A stretch of DNA of 64,000 nt, taken from the NCBI RefSeq assembly GCF_023638035.1, contig NZ_JAKRVX010000006.1:97886-161885 (forward strand), written 5' to 3'. The position numbers and the translations under genes were made by a program. The DNA comes from Natronocalculus amylovorans. Its GTDB lineage: Archaea > Halobacteriota > Halobacteria > Halobacteriales > Haloferacaceae. Each line of letters opens with the position of its first letter. Within the stretch, counting starts at the first letter, position 1. Below, in pieces: positions 27,489-37,545 of this stretch. A model generated the notes under the pieces. It saw nothing but the letters and a program-made list of their open reading frames with translations, was not told the DNA's origin and searched no databases.

Positions 27489-29153
27489 CTAGAATCGCTT
27501 GCTCACGTATGGGCCATCCTGATGATAGCCCAGTTTCTTCCGGTAGTATTCTCTGACGCCAATGCCGGAAATAACACTGATCTTGTCATATCCTGCCGCT
27601 TGGGAAAGCTCTTCTGCGTGCGCGAGCAGTTTTCGCCCGTAGCCTTTGTGTTGCCATTCCTTCTCGCCACTCTCTTGACCGATTCCCGCTTCACTCCCGT
27701 ACACGTGCAGTTCACGAACGATCGCCGCGTCCTGCAGTTCGGCTCGCACCGGATTGTTCGGGAACCGAAGCCGACAGAAGCCAATGAGCAGATCACGAAC
27801 CGGATCTTCGAAACTGATAAAGTGTTCGGTCCCACCGCAGACGTCATACTTCATTACGTCAAGTTCGATCGCGTCCGGATCCGGATCCTCCTCGTTCATG
27901 CCGACCTCACGCGCACGAATATCTCTGATCTCAATTCCTCGCTCTGCTGCTCGTTGTTCTGCGAGCTGTCGGAGGTTCGATTTCCAAACACCTGCATCGA
28001 TGAAGTCCGCAGGGATATCACGCTGGACGCGCTGGAGTCGAGTGTATTTTGGAATCTTCCCCATCGCCTCTGCGACAATATCTGCTGCTTCTTCGTTCGT
28101 GAGCGGATCGTACTCGCCACGATACCAGTCATCGTAGACGATCGTTCCCCGAACGACAAGCGTTGGGTAGATTTTCAGATAATCAGGACGCCAATCATCA
28201 TTTTCGAATAGCTGACGGAAGTCCTCGATACACATCTCACGGGTCATTCCCGGCTGTCCGGGCATCATGTGGAACCCAACCTTGAATCCGGAGTCCCGAA
28301 GCCGTTGGTTTGCATCCACTGATGCCTGTGTGCCGTGTCCTCGGTGCATCTCACGATTAATCCGTTCGTACGTGGTTTGGACACCGACCTCGACTTTTGT
28401 CCCACCGAGATCTAACATTCGATCGATCTGTTCGGGATCACACCAATCGGGTTTCGTCTCGAACGTCGTTCCAATATTTCGGATCTCGTTCGTCTCGTTT
28501 TCGGCGATCACGTCCTCTAGATATTTGAACGCATACTCATCCTGCGGTTGCGCGAAGCTCACTTCCTCTGCGGGCTGTGGATCTGCATCGAGGTCGTAAT
28601 CGTTCATTGCCTCCAATGCCCGTTTGACGAACCACTCTTGATAATCATGGCTTCGTGCGGTCATCGTGCCACCCATCAAGATGAGCTCTGCTTTATCAAC
28701 GGGGTGGCCGATCTGTCGGAGTTGGTGCAGCCGAAGCGTCACCTGTCCGTATGGATCGTACTCGTTCTGTTTGCCTCGTGCTGCGGCAGGCTCATGACCG
28801 GTGTAGCTCTGCGAAGAGGAGAACTCGCTTGCAGGGCCCCCCGGACAGTAGAGACACTTGCCGTGCGGACACATCTCCGGAGAGGTCATGATTGCGATCG
28901 GTGAGACGCCGGATGCCGTTCGAACCGGCTTCCGTCGGACAACCTCTTTGACCTCTTCTCTTCGGTCGGATGGTGCAAAATTCAAAAGCTCCGTATTCTT
29001 CGGCACTTTTGGCGACGAGTATTCTGAACAGACCGAAAGCTTCGCTGATTCGAGATCATCACGTTCGATCTCGCCCGAAAGAATCCCCTCTACGAGCGAT
29101 TGACACGCACTCTCGAATGCGGATGATGTCTCCGCGTCAGCCTCCGAACTCAT
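27489..29153 (-). CDS. elp3: Elongator-type tRNA U34 carboxymethyltransferase, radical SAM/GNAT
   Basis: A 554-residue archaeal Elp3. The radical-SAM iron-sulfur motif is seen as C-P-H-G-K-C-L-Y-C (CxxxxxCxxC-like) near residues 95-105. The SAM domain continues with ELILMGGTMTAR, VEVGVQTTYERIN and GFHMMPGQPG. The GNAT acetyltransferase domain at about 390-554 ends with AGYDKISVISGIGVREYYRKKLGY. It forms cm5U34 on tRNA from acetyl-CoA; archaeal Elp3 works without the other Elongator subunits. ATG 29153 is preferred to a GTG two codons earlier. Confidence 0.94.
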   Translation of the reverse strand: MSSEADAETSSAFESACQSLVEGILSGEIERDDLESAKLSVCSEYSSPKVPKNTELLNFAPSDRREEVKEVVRRKPVRTASGVSPIAIMTSPEMCPHGKCLYCPGGPASEFSSSQSYTGHEPAAARGKQNEYDPYGQVTLRLHQLRQIGHPVDKAELILMGGTMTARSHDYQEWFVKRALEAMNDYDLDADPQPAEEVSFAQPQDEYAFKYLEDVIAENETNEIRNIGTTFETKPDWCDPEQIDRMLDLGGTKVEVGVQTTYERINREMHRGHGTQASVDANQRLRDSGFKVGFHMMPGQPGMTREMCIEDFRQLFENDDWRPDYLKIYPTLVVRGTIVYDDWYRGEYDPLTNEEAADIVAEAMGKIPKYTRLQRVQRDIPADFIDAGVWKSNLRQLAEQRAAERGIEIRDIRAREVGMNEEDPDPDAIELDVMKYDVCGGTEHFISFEDPVRDLLIGFCRLRFPNNPVRAELQDAAIVRELHVYGSEAGIGQESGEKEWQHKGYGRKLLAHAEELSQAAGYDKISVISGIGVREYYRKKLGYHQDGPYVSKRF

Positions 29154-29227
29154 TACCACAGTATCACCGCGTTTCGCGGATAAGCGTGTCGCTCGACGGT
29201 TGTTGAATGAACGAGAAGCGACAGGTC

Positions 29228-31297
29228 TTAGGAGAGCTGTGCTGCGATCGCGTCTAAGACTGCTTCAGAGACTTGGTCTCTGCGGCCCGACAGGAATTCA
29301 ATGCGCCCCTCTCGAACACCGAGTGCAGTGACATCTGCATCACCGACTTCAACTGCAGTGTCGGAGGCGACCGCACGAATATCGACTCTGTCGGTGCTTC
29401 GGATGAACAGCTCATCCATTCCGACACCGATCGTCACAAATGGCCCCTCGTCGCGTTCACGGCGATGGATCTCATCGAGGAGCAATCCTGTTGGCGGGAA
29501 GTCAAACCGGTGCGTGTATGCATCCGTATCAAGCACGGCAAGTGTGACACCGTCGCGTTCTTCGGTCTCAAGATGTGCGATCGCGGTCTCGAACTCCGTC
29601 TCGAGTTTGACATCGAACTGTTCTGCAATGTGATCTGCAAGTCCACCTGCATCCTCAAACAAGAGGTCAGTTACAAGTTCGCGCTTGTCCTGATAGGATT
29701 GGTAGTACGCTTCGAGTGCGATCGCGGCACGGAGGTTCGCGACCCGTTCGTCATCATAACCGAGCGAGTCTGCAAGTTCGGTGTACGCCTGCGGCGTATC
29801 TTCCCAATAGCTGATTGCAGGAAGATGGCCAACATCGTCGCGCACATCCTCGTTGATTGCAGCTGCGACGTTTGCTGCGAGCGACCCGGTGGATGGATTC
29901 CGGTCATCTGCGCTGTTCTTATCGGGCGTTACAAGCAGATCTGCGGCGTCAAGAATACCGCTATCGACTGCGCCTGCATCAATCACGAGGCGCTCTGCAC
30001 CGTAGATTCCGAGAAGCCCAAGTCCGTCTTCGGACTCAACAGTGCTTGCAGTGCCAAGGAAGATGAAAAGCGGGATCTTCTCGTCGTGTCGATCGCGGTC
30101 CTGAAGCATTCGTGTTGCATCGTTCGTTGCTGCGTCCATTCCGTAGACGGAGTCATCGAGCGGTCGGCGTGTGAAGTAGTGGTATTCTGCGTCCGATCGG
30201 GCGTGTTCCTCTCGAATGAGTGGAAGCACTGCATGTTCGAGCGCTGCGCCAGCCACGTAACCGTCTGCACTTGCGCCGTGGCGAACCACGATCGGACGTG
30301 ATTCGAGCACCGCAGTTCGAATGACCTCCGCAGCATCAAGCAGCCCTTCTGCAACGCTGACAACGGTCTCGTTATCTGCAAGCGGTTTGAGCGCCTCTGG
30401 ACGTGCTCGATCCGATAGTGCATCCGAGAGACGGGTCTGAACCTCTGTTTGCTCATTACTTTCGAGTGCAACGAGCGCTTCTGTCTCGACTTGGAGATCG
30501 CCACGACGCATTTCAACCTCACCATCAAGCCGAACGATCGAATCAACATCAATGTCCGGGTATGCACGGACACCTGGTTCGACAAACGCAGCGCAATCTA
30601 CGACACCAGTCTCGTCACGGAGTTCAAACACAGTTGGACCACCAGTTTGACGAGCGCTAACGATTTCTCCTTCAAGTCGGACTGTCTCACCAACCCGATC
30701 GCTCAGTGAGTCAACGGTGACACGATCAAGTTGACCCGGCTCTGGTTCCGGCTCGGATTCGTCTTGTCCGTCAGCTGTGTTGGCCGGTGCCGTTGATTGC
30801 GGTTCCGGTTCCGGTTCTGGCTCTGACTCAGACGGTTGTTCTTTCTCTTCTTGTACTGACGTAGCTGATTCTGATTCTGATTCACTTGCCTCAGATTCCT
30901 CGTCTGCATCCTCAAACTCTTCAGGAAGATACTCTTTTGTCCCATCCTGAATGAGTGCGCCACGGAACTCCCGGTTGCTTTGGCGGATCGACCACCCAAG
31001 ATCAATATTTCCGTTATCACGGACATTTTTCACCTGCACGCAGACAGTGTCGCCTGGTTCCCAATCAAGGCTTTCGAGCCTTCGATCAAGTTCACTTCGG
31101 TGAAGCAGCCCTGTAACGCCGGGTGCGATGTCGATGAAGACGCCAAAGTCGGCGTAGCCGTCGACAACGCCTCGATAGAAGCGCCCAGAACGGAGTTGGT
31201 TTGCATGATTTCCTCTAAATTCAAAAACGACGTCCTCCTGATGGCTGTCACAAATGTGACCGTCGACAGGAGTACCACAAATGATACACGAACCCAT
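29228..31297 (-). CDS. RecJ-like DHH phosphoesterase with zinc finger, S1 and OB domains
   Basis: A 689-residue haloarchaeal DHH protein. Order: zinc-binding N-terminus C-I-I-C-G ... H-I-C (4-18); S1 RNA-binding fold (about 35-110, VVDGYADFGVFIDIAPGVTGLLH); low-complexity acidic linker of S/E/P repeats (about 130-190); an OB-fold nucleic-acid domain (about 195-285); then a RecJ/DHH-like catalytic region (about 325-600) with V-R-H-G-A-S-A-D-G as the DHH-equivalent start and VTPDKNSADDR. Such proteins are proposed 5'-3' exonucleases or nanoRNases. The S1 domain suggests RNA substrates. The linker is encoded by a simple-sequence tract near 30770-30900. Confidence 0.88.
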   Translation of the reverse strand: MGSCIICGTPVDGHICDSHQEDVVFEFRGNHANQLRSGRFYRGVVDGYADFGVFIDIAPGVTGLLHRSELDRRLESLDWEPGDTVCVQVKNVRDNGNIDLGWSIRQSNREFRGALIQDGTKEYLPEEFEDADEESEASESESESATSVQEEKEQPSESEPEPEPEPQSTAPANTADGQDESEPEPEPGQLDRVTVDSLSDRVGETVRLEGEIVSARQTGGPTVFELRDETGVVDCAAFVEPGVRAYPDIDVDSIVRLDGEVEMRRGDLQVETEALVALESNEQTEVQTRLSDALSDRARPEALKPLADNETVVSVAEGLLDAAEVIRTAVLESRPIVVRHGASADGYVAGAALEHAVLPLIREEHARSDAEYHYFTRRPLDDSVYGMDAATNDATRMLQDRDRHDEKIPLFIFLGTASTVESEDGLGLLGIYGAERLVIDAGAVDSGILDAADLLVTPDKNSADDRNPSTGSLAANVAAAINEDVRDDVGHLPAISYWEDTPQAYTELADSLGYDDERVANLRAAIALEAYYQSYQDKRELVTDLLFEDAGGLADHIAEQFDVKLETEFETAIAHLETEERDGVTLAVLDTDAYTHRFDFPPTGLLLDEIHRRERDEGPFVTIGVGMDELFIRSTDRVDIRAVASDTAVEVGDADVTALGVREGRIEFLSGRRDQVSEAVLDAIAAQLS

Positions 31298-31350
31298 TTG
31301 ATAAGACTGAATGGTTCCGCCCTAAAACTGTTGTCGAAACTCCCGCGAGA

Positions 31351-31971
31351 TCAAACACCGAGCAATTCGATCGTTGCAGTCGCTGCTGCAGTACCTCCAA
31401 ACGCCCACCCAAACACGATCGTAGCGGGCAAAAACCCGACGACTGCAGCCAGTCGAGTCGAAATAGTATGAACCGTTGAGAGCCCAATTACAAGCAAAAC
31501 GACTGCATACCCCACCACAAATAGTTGGATTGGAGAGAACGGAATCCACGCAAGCGCGCATGGAGCCGTAGCATACGCAATCACCTGCACCGTCTCACTT
31601 ACACCAGCCCGATCGTCGACCGTCAACATAAGGATCACCGTCTGGATCGCTGCGACCAAGTGCAGGCCTAATGGTGCGATGAACACTGCCGTAAGTAACA
31701 CCACAAGAAACCCAGAGAGTGCAATACTGTCACCGAGAATCGGGAACCACCCATCTTCACCAAGAATTGAGAGCGGCGACACAGCCAGCGTTCCGATCGT
31801 GTATATCACTGCAACCGTGACGATGAACGTCAGTCCTGGCTCCTGATCACCCGGTGCAACCCCCTCAGAAAAAAACGATCGAGGTGCAACGAGTGTTCCA
31901 GCCCATGCACGCGCCATTCCCGCCGGTCCACGGTCTCGTCCTTCCCGTGGCGATTGTACCCACGTAGTCAC
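31351..31971 (-). CDS. Yip1 domain membrane protein
   Basis: A 206-residue protein with five hydrophobic segments beginning about residue 45. The amphipathic LVAPRSFFSEGVAPGDQEPGLTF opening is the Yip1-family N-terminus seen in archaeal and bacterial homologues. Start GTG 31971; ATG 31917 (M-A-R-A-W-A-G) may be the true start. Function unknown. Confidence 0.75.
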   Translation of the reverse strand: MTTWVQSPREGRDRGPAGMARAWAGTLVAPRSFFSEGVAPGDQEPGLTFIVTVAVIYTIGTLAVSPLSILGEDGWFPILGDSIALSGFLVVLLTAVFIAPLGLHLVAAIQTVILMLTVDDRAGVSETVQVIAYATAPCALAWIPFSPIQLFVVGYAVVLLVIGLSTVHTISTRLAAVVGFLPATIVFGWAFGGTAAATATIELLGV

Positions 31972-32032
31972 AAGTCAGTGTACGGATGCGACCGATTTGA
32001 TCGTTCCGTTCTCTATCAACCAAATAAGTCTG

Positions 32033-32620
32033 TTAGTCGCGACGGACGGTGTGACACTGTCGACAGCGGGCCTCATAGCTCTCTTCAGCACCAACCAAAA
32101 TTGTAGGGTCGTCAACGTGTGCTGGCTCACCTTCGATAAGTCGTTGGGTTCGGGTTGCTGGCTCGCCACAGACTGTACAGATTGCATGCAGTTTATCCAC
32201 ATATTCTGCTGCGGCGAGCAGTTGTGGTATCGGATCAAATGGCTCACCCCGGAAGGTTCGGTCGAGTCCGGAGACAATAACCCGCCGCCCATCGTCCGCA
32301 AGTGACTCACACAGTGTCACTAAATCGCCTTCGAAAAAATTCCCCTCATCGATCGCAACGACTTCTTCGCCGTTCAGTGCAGTTTGTGCTTGTTCAAGCA
32401 CGTCAGCTTCAGGATCAATGAGCGTGGCCTCCCACTGGCGGCCATCATGTGAGCCGATCGTTGTCTCACCATATCGATCGTCAATAGACGGTTTGAACAC
32501 TGCAACCTCTTGATCTGCAATCTCTGCGCGGCGAAGCCGACGAATTAACTCCTCGGTTTTGCCGGAGAACATCGAGCCAGAGATGACCTCGATCCAACCA
32601 GAGCGGGTAATGGCATGCAT
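32033..32620 (-). CDS. tdk: Thymidine kinase (type II)
   Basis: A 195-residue TK1-like kinase. P-loop [12 protein letters not shown] near residue 14, Walker [11 protein letters not shown], the [10 protein letters not shown] lasso, and a zinc site C-T-V-C ... C-R-Q-C-H. It phosphorylates thymidine to dTMP in the salvage pathway. ATG 32620 gives the conserved N-terminus; the longer open frame would overlap the upstream amidohydrolase. Confidence 0.94.
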   Translation of the reverse strand: MHAITRSGWIEVISGSMFSGKTEELIRRLRRAEIADQEVAVFKPSIDDRYGETTIGSHDGRQWEATLIDPEADVLEQAQTALNGEEVVAIDEGNFFEGDLVTLCESLADDGRRVIVSGLDRTFRGEPFDPIPQLLAAAEYVDKLHAICTVCGEPATRTQRLIEGEPAHVDDPTILVGAEESYEARCRQCHTVRRD

Positions 32621-32690
32621 AGTAGAGTGGGCATATCCCGGTATGGAAAACAGTTCCTCTTTGACTGTATCTGGCTCCCAATGACAATAA

Positions 32691-33704
32691 CTAGAGAATG
32701 ACGCGTTTGATATCCGAATGCCCTGCGCGCCGAACAACCGCTCGGACGGGATCTTTGGCGTAGCAAAGGTTGTCCGAGTCGCCGTCTAGTTCAAGCAGCT
32801 TTGCGTCTCGACCTGGTTCAATGAGGCCACAGTTTAGCCCTGCAATTTCTGCGCCATTCCTGGTTGCCATTGCAAGAATCTCTTCATCAGGAAGATCGCT
32901 CAGTTTTGCGGCAAACTCCATTTCACGGAACATTGATGGACTATTTGTCATTGCATTGTCTGTCCCTAATGCCACCGTGGTTCGCTTTGCCAGCTCACGA
33001 ATTGGTGGCACACCGACGTTTGTGACGAGGTTCGATCGTGGGCAAATAACGACTGGAACATGCATGTCCGCAACTCGCTCAAGATGGAGCGACTCAGCAT
33101 GGACCATATGGACAATGAAGTCGGGACTCAGATCCAATGCCGGATGAATGTCGGTTGGATCGCGTTCGCCAGTGTGGATTCCAAATAGCTTTCCAGCACG
33201 GCGGGTTGCATTCCGCAGTTGATCGAAATCACCGTCTCTTGCGCCGGAGGCCCCAAACCCATCCGCTCGCTGCATTGCGGCTTCGCTCTCTCGACCAAGA
33301 ATAACAGGATCGATCTCACGGTGTTTTGCGGCCTCGTACATCATCTCGACACCATCAACGTCGCCCTCCCGGAATTCGATGAAGGCTGCAGTGCCGGTTT
33401 GCTCCATGAACTGGAGCGATCGACCCATCGCTTTGATTTTCGTCTCCCGTGGCGTGCTCCGAAGGAGTCGATGTTTCAGCCCATCCGGTGGTGCAACAAG
33501 CTCATCAAGCGAGAGGCCAGCGCCTGCCTCTTTCGCGATTGAATCACCAAGATGTGTGTGTGCATTCACGAATGCAGGGAGCACAATCGAATCCGAGCCG
33601 GTCTCCGTTTCTTCGATCTCTTGGATGGTTCCATCCTCGATGAGTACCCGACCCTCCACTGGCTCAAAATCAGGCCCGACAAGCACCGTTCCCTCAATGT
33701 TCAT
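32691..33704 (-). CDS. Amidohydrolase family protein (cytosine/guanine deaminase-like)
   Basis: A 337-residue metal-dependent hydrolase. N-terminal composite beta domain ([22 protein letters not shown]), metal motif [10 protein letters not shown], later H residues in GIHTGE and V-H-M-V-H-A, and [10 protein letters not shown] with the catalytic Asp. It is close to the chlorohydrolase/S-adenosylhomocysteine deaminase group but shorter, so the substrate is uncertain. Lies next to thymidine kinase, which is compatible with nucleoside salvage. ATG 33719 is an alternative start. Confidence 0.82.
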   Translation of the reverse strand: MNIEGTVLVGPDFEPVEGRVLIEDGTIQEIEETETGSDSIVLPAFVNAHTHLGDSIAKEAGAGLSLDELVAPPDGLKHRLLRSTPRETKIKAMGRSLQFMEQTGTAAFIEFREGDVDGVEMMYEAAKHREIDPVILGRESEAAMQRADGFGASGARDGDFDQLRNATRRAGKLFGIHTGERDPTDIHPALDLSPDFIVHMVHAESLHLERVADMHVPVVICPRSNLVTNVGVPPIRELAKRTTVALGTDNAMTNSPSMFREMEFAAKLSDLPDEEILAMATRNGAEIAGLNCGLIEPGRDAKLLELDGDSDNLCYAKDPVRAVVRRAGHSDIKRVIL

Positions 33705-33774
33705 ACAGTGGTGTCGCATTGGGGGGGTTTGAACCCCACGAAGCAGTGTCGAAACGCCTGTTATGTATTGGGAA

Positions 33775-35004
33775 TTACTCCTCAAACTCATCTACGCGGG
33801 CTTGCACGCCGTGGTGCCGTACTTCGCTAATGAGCCCGTGATCACTGTCGATGCCCAGCTCTTCTGCAGCAACCCGCCCAACCCGATCGCGGTCTTCTGA
33901 GCGTGTGTACACTCCCAATCGCCACTGTTCTCGCTGTGCCATCCGAAGCGTGTTTACCAACGGCGATTGCTGGCCAAGGTTTCGGATTTCTCCGTTCACC
34001 AGTACACGAGTTGTTGATTCTTTGATCGACGGACGAGCCGGGATATCAATAATAACGTCTGCGACCGGTAGCCCACACCGATCGGCGATTGTTGATTCAA
34101 GATTGCTAATTTCGTCGTGGTCTGCGCGGAATAGCGAGTTTGGGACATCATGAATCTCAGTCCAAAGTGCTCGCTTGAGCAGTTTTCGGTGATCATATCG
34201 TTCTGCAAACGACTGTGTCTCTGGATCCATCCGCAGTGCAACAAGCAGATCATGATCGTCCATTCGTCGAAGTTGCTCTGGCGTAATATCCGGTGCATCA
34301 AGCAGCCGTTCGCTTGCTCTTCGGAGCATCGCCTTGCTAATTCTAGCTACCGGATGCGTGTACACTGTTGGGTTCATTAATGCCCGTGCGAGGAGCAGGC
34401 TCTCTGCAGTTTGTACGTTTCCCTCATCGAGGACTAGCTCATCATTAACGAATCGGAGTTCTCGAAGCAACCGTTCAGTGTCAATTGTGCCGTACGGAAC
34501 GCCCGTGTGGTGGGCATCGCGGATGAGGTAGTCCATCCGATCGACATCAAGTTCACCGGAAACCAGTTGCCCATATTTCCCGTCACCACGAATGAGGTCT
34601 GCAATGTATGCGGGATCCAGATCGTATTCTCGAAGAACTGAGCCGACAGTACCTGTTGAGAGCAACTCTTCAACATCATCATGGTATTTTCCGGTGTACC
34701 GGTGGGTGAGTGTCTCGATGTTATGGCTGAACGGCCCATGACCGATATCGTGAAGAATTGCCGCTGCGGTGATCCGATCGGCGTGTTTGCCACCGATGTC
34801 CAGATGCGTGAGTGCACGATTTGCGAGATGATAGACTCCAAGGCTGTGTTCAAATCGCGTGTGATTCGCGGATGGATAGACGAGTTGGACTGTTCCGAGC
34901 TGTTTGATATGGCGAAGCCGCTGTACTTCGGGTGTATCGAGGAGGGCTTCAGCCACGCCTGTAACGTCAATATGGTCATGTACGCTATCTTTAATCGTGG
35001 CCAT
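33775..35004 (-). CDS. HD domain phosphohydrolase, copy 1
   Basis: A 409-residue HD-superfamily protein. Metal ligands appear in T-R-F-E-H-S-L-G-V and I-L-H-D-I-G-H-G-P-F-S-H, with D in SGELDVDRMDYL, as in dGTPase/SAMHD1-like archaeal proteins. HTGVPYGTID is strictly shared with copy 2. It probably hydrolyses a nucleotide; the substrate is not known. Start ATG 35004 aligns with copy 2 (M-A-T-I-K-D-S-V-H-D versus M-A-A-I-K-D-S-V-H-D). Confidence 0.88.
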   Translation of the reverse strand: MATIKDSVHDHIDVTGVAEALLDTPEVQRLRHIKQLGTVQLVYPSANHTRFEHSLGVYHLANRALTHLDIGGKHADRITAAAILHDIGHGPFSHNIETLTHRYTGKYHDDVEELLSTGTVGSVLREYDLDPAYIADLIRGDGKYGQLVSGELDVDRMDYLIRDAHHTGVPYGTIDTERLLRELRFVNDELVLDEGNVQTAESLLLARALMNPTVYTHPVARISKAMLRRASERLLDAPDITPEQLRRMDDHDLLVALRMDPETQSFAERYDHRKLLKRALWTEIHDVPNSLFRADHDEISNLESTIADRCGLPVADVIIDIPARPSIKESTTRVLVNGEIRNLGQQSPLVNTLRMAQREQWRLGVYTRSEDRDRVGRVAAEELGIDSDHGLISEVRHHGVQARVDEFEE

Positions 35005-35047
35005 TATTTGGAACTCAACCCTGTTTGGATAAAAAGCGTTGGATGAA

Positions 35048-36232
35048 CTATGTTTGAATCCCAAAACAATCACGCGCTGCCGATCGAACCGACTCTACTG
35101 CAGTTGCAGGTGCATAAACACCCAGTCGCCACTGTGAGCGCTCTGCGGATCGGAGCGCACTAACCAGTTCTGAGGCATCTTCTAAATGCTGCACAACACC
35201 ACCGACAACAACCTGCGTTGCCGACTCTTTTAGCCGCGGGCGAGATGGAATATCAACAACCACCTCGGTCTCTTCGACACCTGCTGCGGCAGCTATTTCG
35301 CGAGCAGCCTCGCGCTCATCGCTTCGATCAAACTCCATCAGGCCTGCAGGAACTGCCTCAACGCCTGCCCAGACTGCACGTTTGTAGAGCTGTCGGCGCT
35401 CAATCCGACGACCCAGCTTCGGGACCTGTTCGTGGAGTGCAACCAAGAGATCATGATCGGCCATCCGTTGGAACTGCTCGATCGAAACAGCTTGCTCAGC
35501 GAGTAATTGCTCACACGCTCGCGCTAACATTGCCCCCGCAATCCGAGAGACATGATGTCGGTAGACGATCCCGTTCATCATCGCACGGGCGAGGAGAAGG
35601 CTCTCTGCGGTTTGGACGTTCCCTTCTGCTAACACGAGTTCACCGTCGATGAGCCTGAGTTCTCGAATCAGCCGCCCGTGATCGATCGTTCCGTATGGTA
35701 CACCGGTGTGATGGGCGTCTCTCACGAGGTAATCCATCCGATCAACGTCCAGTTCACCGGATACCAACTGCCCCAACTCCCCATCTCCACGAACAAGTGC
35801 GGCGACACGGGCTGGATCAATGTCGTGTCTTGAAAAGACATCAGGGACAGTCGTTTCCGAATCGGCTGCAAACGGATCACCGTTGGTGAGCAACCACTCT
35901 ATCTCGTCATGGTCGCGGCCGGTATGTCGATGAATGAGCCCCTCTGTTTGGTGTCCGTAGGGTCCATGTCCAATATCGTGCAGCAGTGCAGCCGCTCGCA
36001 CGTGTTTCGATCGGTCCGCATCAATATCGAGTTGATCGAGTGCCTGTGTTGCGAGGTGATAGACGCCTAAACTATGCTCAAAACGCGTATGATTCGCAGA
36101 TGGGTAGACGAGGCGGACCGTAGAGAGCTGTTTAATATGGCGGAGGCGTTGAAACTCAACCGTATCAAGCAACTCCTGTGCAAGCGGGTTGAGCGTGATG
36201 TAATCGTGGACACTATCCTTGATTGCAGCCAT
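35048..36232 (-). CDS. HD domain phosphohydrolase, copy 2
   Basis: A 394-residue tandem paralog of copy 1, with the same metal motifs (T-R-F-E-H-S-L-G-V; L-L-H-D-I-G-H-G-P-Y-G-H; SGELDVDRMDYLVRDAHHTGVPYGTID). By eye more than half of positions are identical over the whole length. It is upstream in the same orientation with a 43-base gap, so a two-gene operon and possible hetero-oligomer are likely. C-terminal 80 residues diverge most. Confidence 0.88.
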   Translation of the reverse strand: MAAIKDSVHDYITLNPLAQELLDTVEFQRLRHIKQLSTVRLVYPSANHTRFEHSLGVYHLATQALDQLDIDADRSKHVRAAALLHDIGHGPYGHQTEGLIHRHTGRDHDEIEWLLTNGDPFAADSETTVPDVFSRHDIDPARVAALVRGDGELGQLVSGELDVDRMDYLVRDAHHTGVPYGTIDHGRLIRELRLIDGELVLAEGNVQTAESLLLARAMMNGIVYRHHVSRIAGAMLARACEQLLAEQAVSIEQFQRMADHDLLVALHEQVPKLGRRIERRQLYKRAVWAGVEAVPAGLMEFDRSDEREAAREIAAAAGVEETEVVVDIPSRPRLKESATQVVVGGVVQHLEDASELVSALRSAERSQWRLGVYAPATAVESVRSAARDCFGIQT

Positions 36233-36283
36233 TACTATCGTTTTTGAGGGCCCACGCAAAAATAATCCGAGTTTGGCTGTTAG

Positions 36284-36862
36284 CTACAGTCCAAGGACGA
36301 TCGCTGACACACCAATGAAGATCACCATTCCAAACACGTCGACGACGTTTGTGACAATTGGAATCGTTGTATCATCCGGATCAATTCCCAGACGGTAGGA
36401 GGCATAGGTTGCGGCGAAACTGAAGACGATCGCAATCACCGCAACAGACATCCCGCTGATCAGTGAGATTGTGAGCAGCGTCACGAGTGGCAGTCCAAAT
36501 CCAAGGAACGCACCGAGGAGGTATGCGCCAACCGCAAGTGCGGTGAAGATCGTCGCAGCAAGTGCGAGGATTGCAGCTACGTTTGCCCAAAGTACCTTAT
36601 CTTTCGGATCAAGCTCTGTTGTTCCCAAATGGAACCGTGTCGAGAGTCGAGAGCTTAAGATCGCACCAAGATTACCGCCCATATCAACCATTGTTGGGAC
36701 CATGACCGCGAGAATCCCATACTCATTGAGCATCTCCTCTGCATCTTCAAGCGTAATTCCTGCAATCAACACGATCGCACAGAGGACGACCAGCAACGGG
36801 AACATATTGGAGACAATCTTTTTTGTCTCCCATGAGCCGAGCGAGCCGGATGGGACCATCAT
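36284..36862 (-). CDS. MgtE-type magnesium transporter membrane subunit, half B
   Basis: A 192-residue protein with about five helices corresponding to one copy of the MgtE membrane domain: V-P-T-M-V-D-M-G-G-N-L-G (the P-x-x-x-x-x-x-G-N-x-G motif) and DPDDTTIPIVTNVVDVFG near the C-terminus. It lacks the cytoplasmic N and CBS domains of bacterial MgtE. Its start overlaps the stop of half A by one base (TAATG); ATG 36859 is equally possible. The two halves probably dimerise into a channel for Mg2+ or another divalent ion. Confidence 0.85.
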   Translation of the reverse strand: MMVPSGSLGSWETKKIVSNMFPLLVVLCAIVLIAGITLEDAEEMLNEYGILAVMVPTMVDMGGNLGAILSSRLSTRFHLGTTELDPKDKVLWANVAAILALAATIFTALAVGAYLLGAFLGFGLPLVTLLTISLISGMSVAVIAIVFSFAATYASYRLGIDPDDTTIPIVTNVVDVFGMVIFIGVSAIVLGL

Positions 36863-37434
36863 TAGACCATCACCGCCTCAACAATACCAATCGAGAACAG
36901 GAGGAACAACATTCCGAAGATGTCACCAAGTGTCGTAACGATCGGACCAACAAGGTTGTCCGGATCATAGCCATATTTATATCCTGCAAATATGAGTGCC
37001 AGCAACCCGAAAATAAGGACAAACGAGGTCAACACACCGGCAATAAACATAATTGCAACAAACTCAATCAGTGCTGCAGACTCCCAGCCTAAAATGAACA
37101 GCGCAAGCCACGTTAAAATACCAATAACGATCGAAATTCCAATACCATTAATAAAAGATGCAAGAACTGCGTTAACCAGCCGCTCGCTTTTTTCGAATTC
37201 CGGTGGAATCAATCCCTGGTGAAGTCCGCTTGAGATTCGGCCACCAAGTGCGCCGTACACGTTCCCACGGGTTGCGAGAAATACGGGAACCATGACAAGT
37301 AAGCCGGGGAATCGCTCAACACTTTCTAAGATGCCTTCGAGAACAAGTCCTGCAAATAATCCGCCGCCGAGTGCGATCAACAAAATTGGAAGCGCTTCAC
37401 GGTATATCGAAGCGAATTCATCCCGGATGGGCAT
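36862..37434 (-). CDS. MgtE-type magnesium transporter membrane subunit, half A
   Basis: A 190-residue companion of half B with the same MgtE motif form: V-P-V-F-L-A-T-R-G-N-V-Y-G-A-L-G and YDPDNLVGPIVTTLGDIFG. First gene of the pair, divergent from a PhoU/TrkA-C protein at 37546 that probably regulates it. Separate half-size MgtE genes with soluble regulatory domains encoded apart are usual in haloarchaea. Confidence 0.87.
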   Translation of the reverse strand: MPIRDEFASIYREALPILLIALGGGLFAGLVLEGILESVERFPGLLVMVPVFLATRGNVYGALGGRISSGLHQGLIPPEFEKSERLVNAVLASFINGIGISIVIGILTWLALFILGWESAALIEFVAIMFIAGVLTSFVLIFGLLALIFAGYKYGYDPDNLVGPIVTTLGDIFGMLFLLFSIGIVEAVMV

Positions 37435-37517
37435 GTTACAGATTGACTGAGTTTTAATATTAAACTTACCGAGACCTATTTTTGCGTTGTATTAGTCGTG
37501 TTTTCGGCAGGAAACCT

Positions 37518-37526
37518 TTTTTAATA
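37518..37526 (+). promoter_or_regulatory. TATA box of the PhoU/TrkA-C gene
   Basis: TTTTTAATA lies about 25 bases before ATG 37546, predicting a leaderless transcript and favouring ATG 37546 over the TTG at 37540. Confidence 0.45.
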
Positions 37527-37545
37527 GGAATGATTCGTATTGGCC

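Noticed and set aside
29273..30301. 342-codon open frame on the plus strand opposite the RecJ-like gene
   Set aside because: Cys-rich, unlike haloarchaeal proteins, and fully inside a strongly supported gene on the other strand; it is a shadow frame.
30770..30900. Simple repeats of TCCGGTTC-type bases as a possible CRISPR or minisatellite
   Set aside because: They encode the S/E/P-rich acidic linker of the RecJ-like protein and lack spacer structure.
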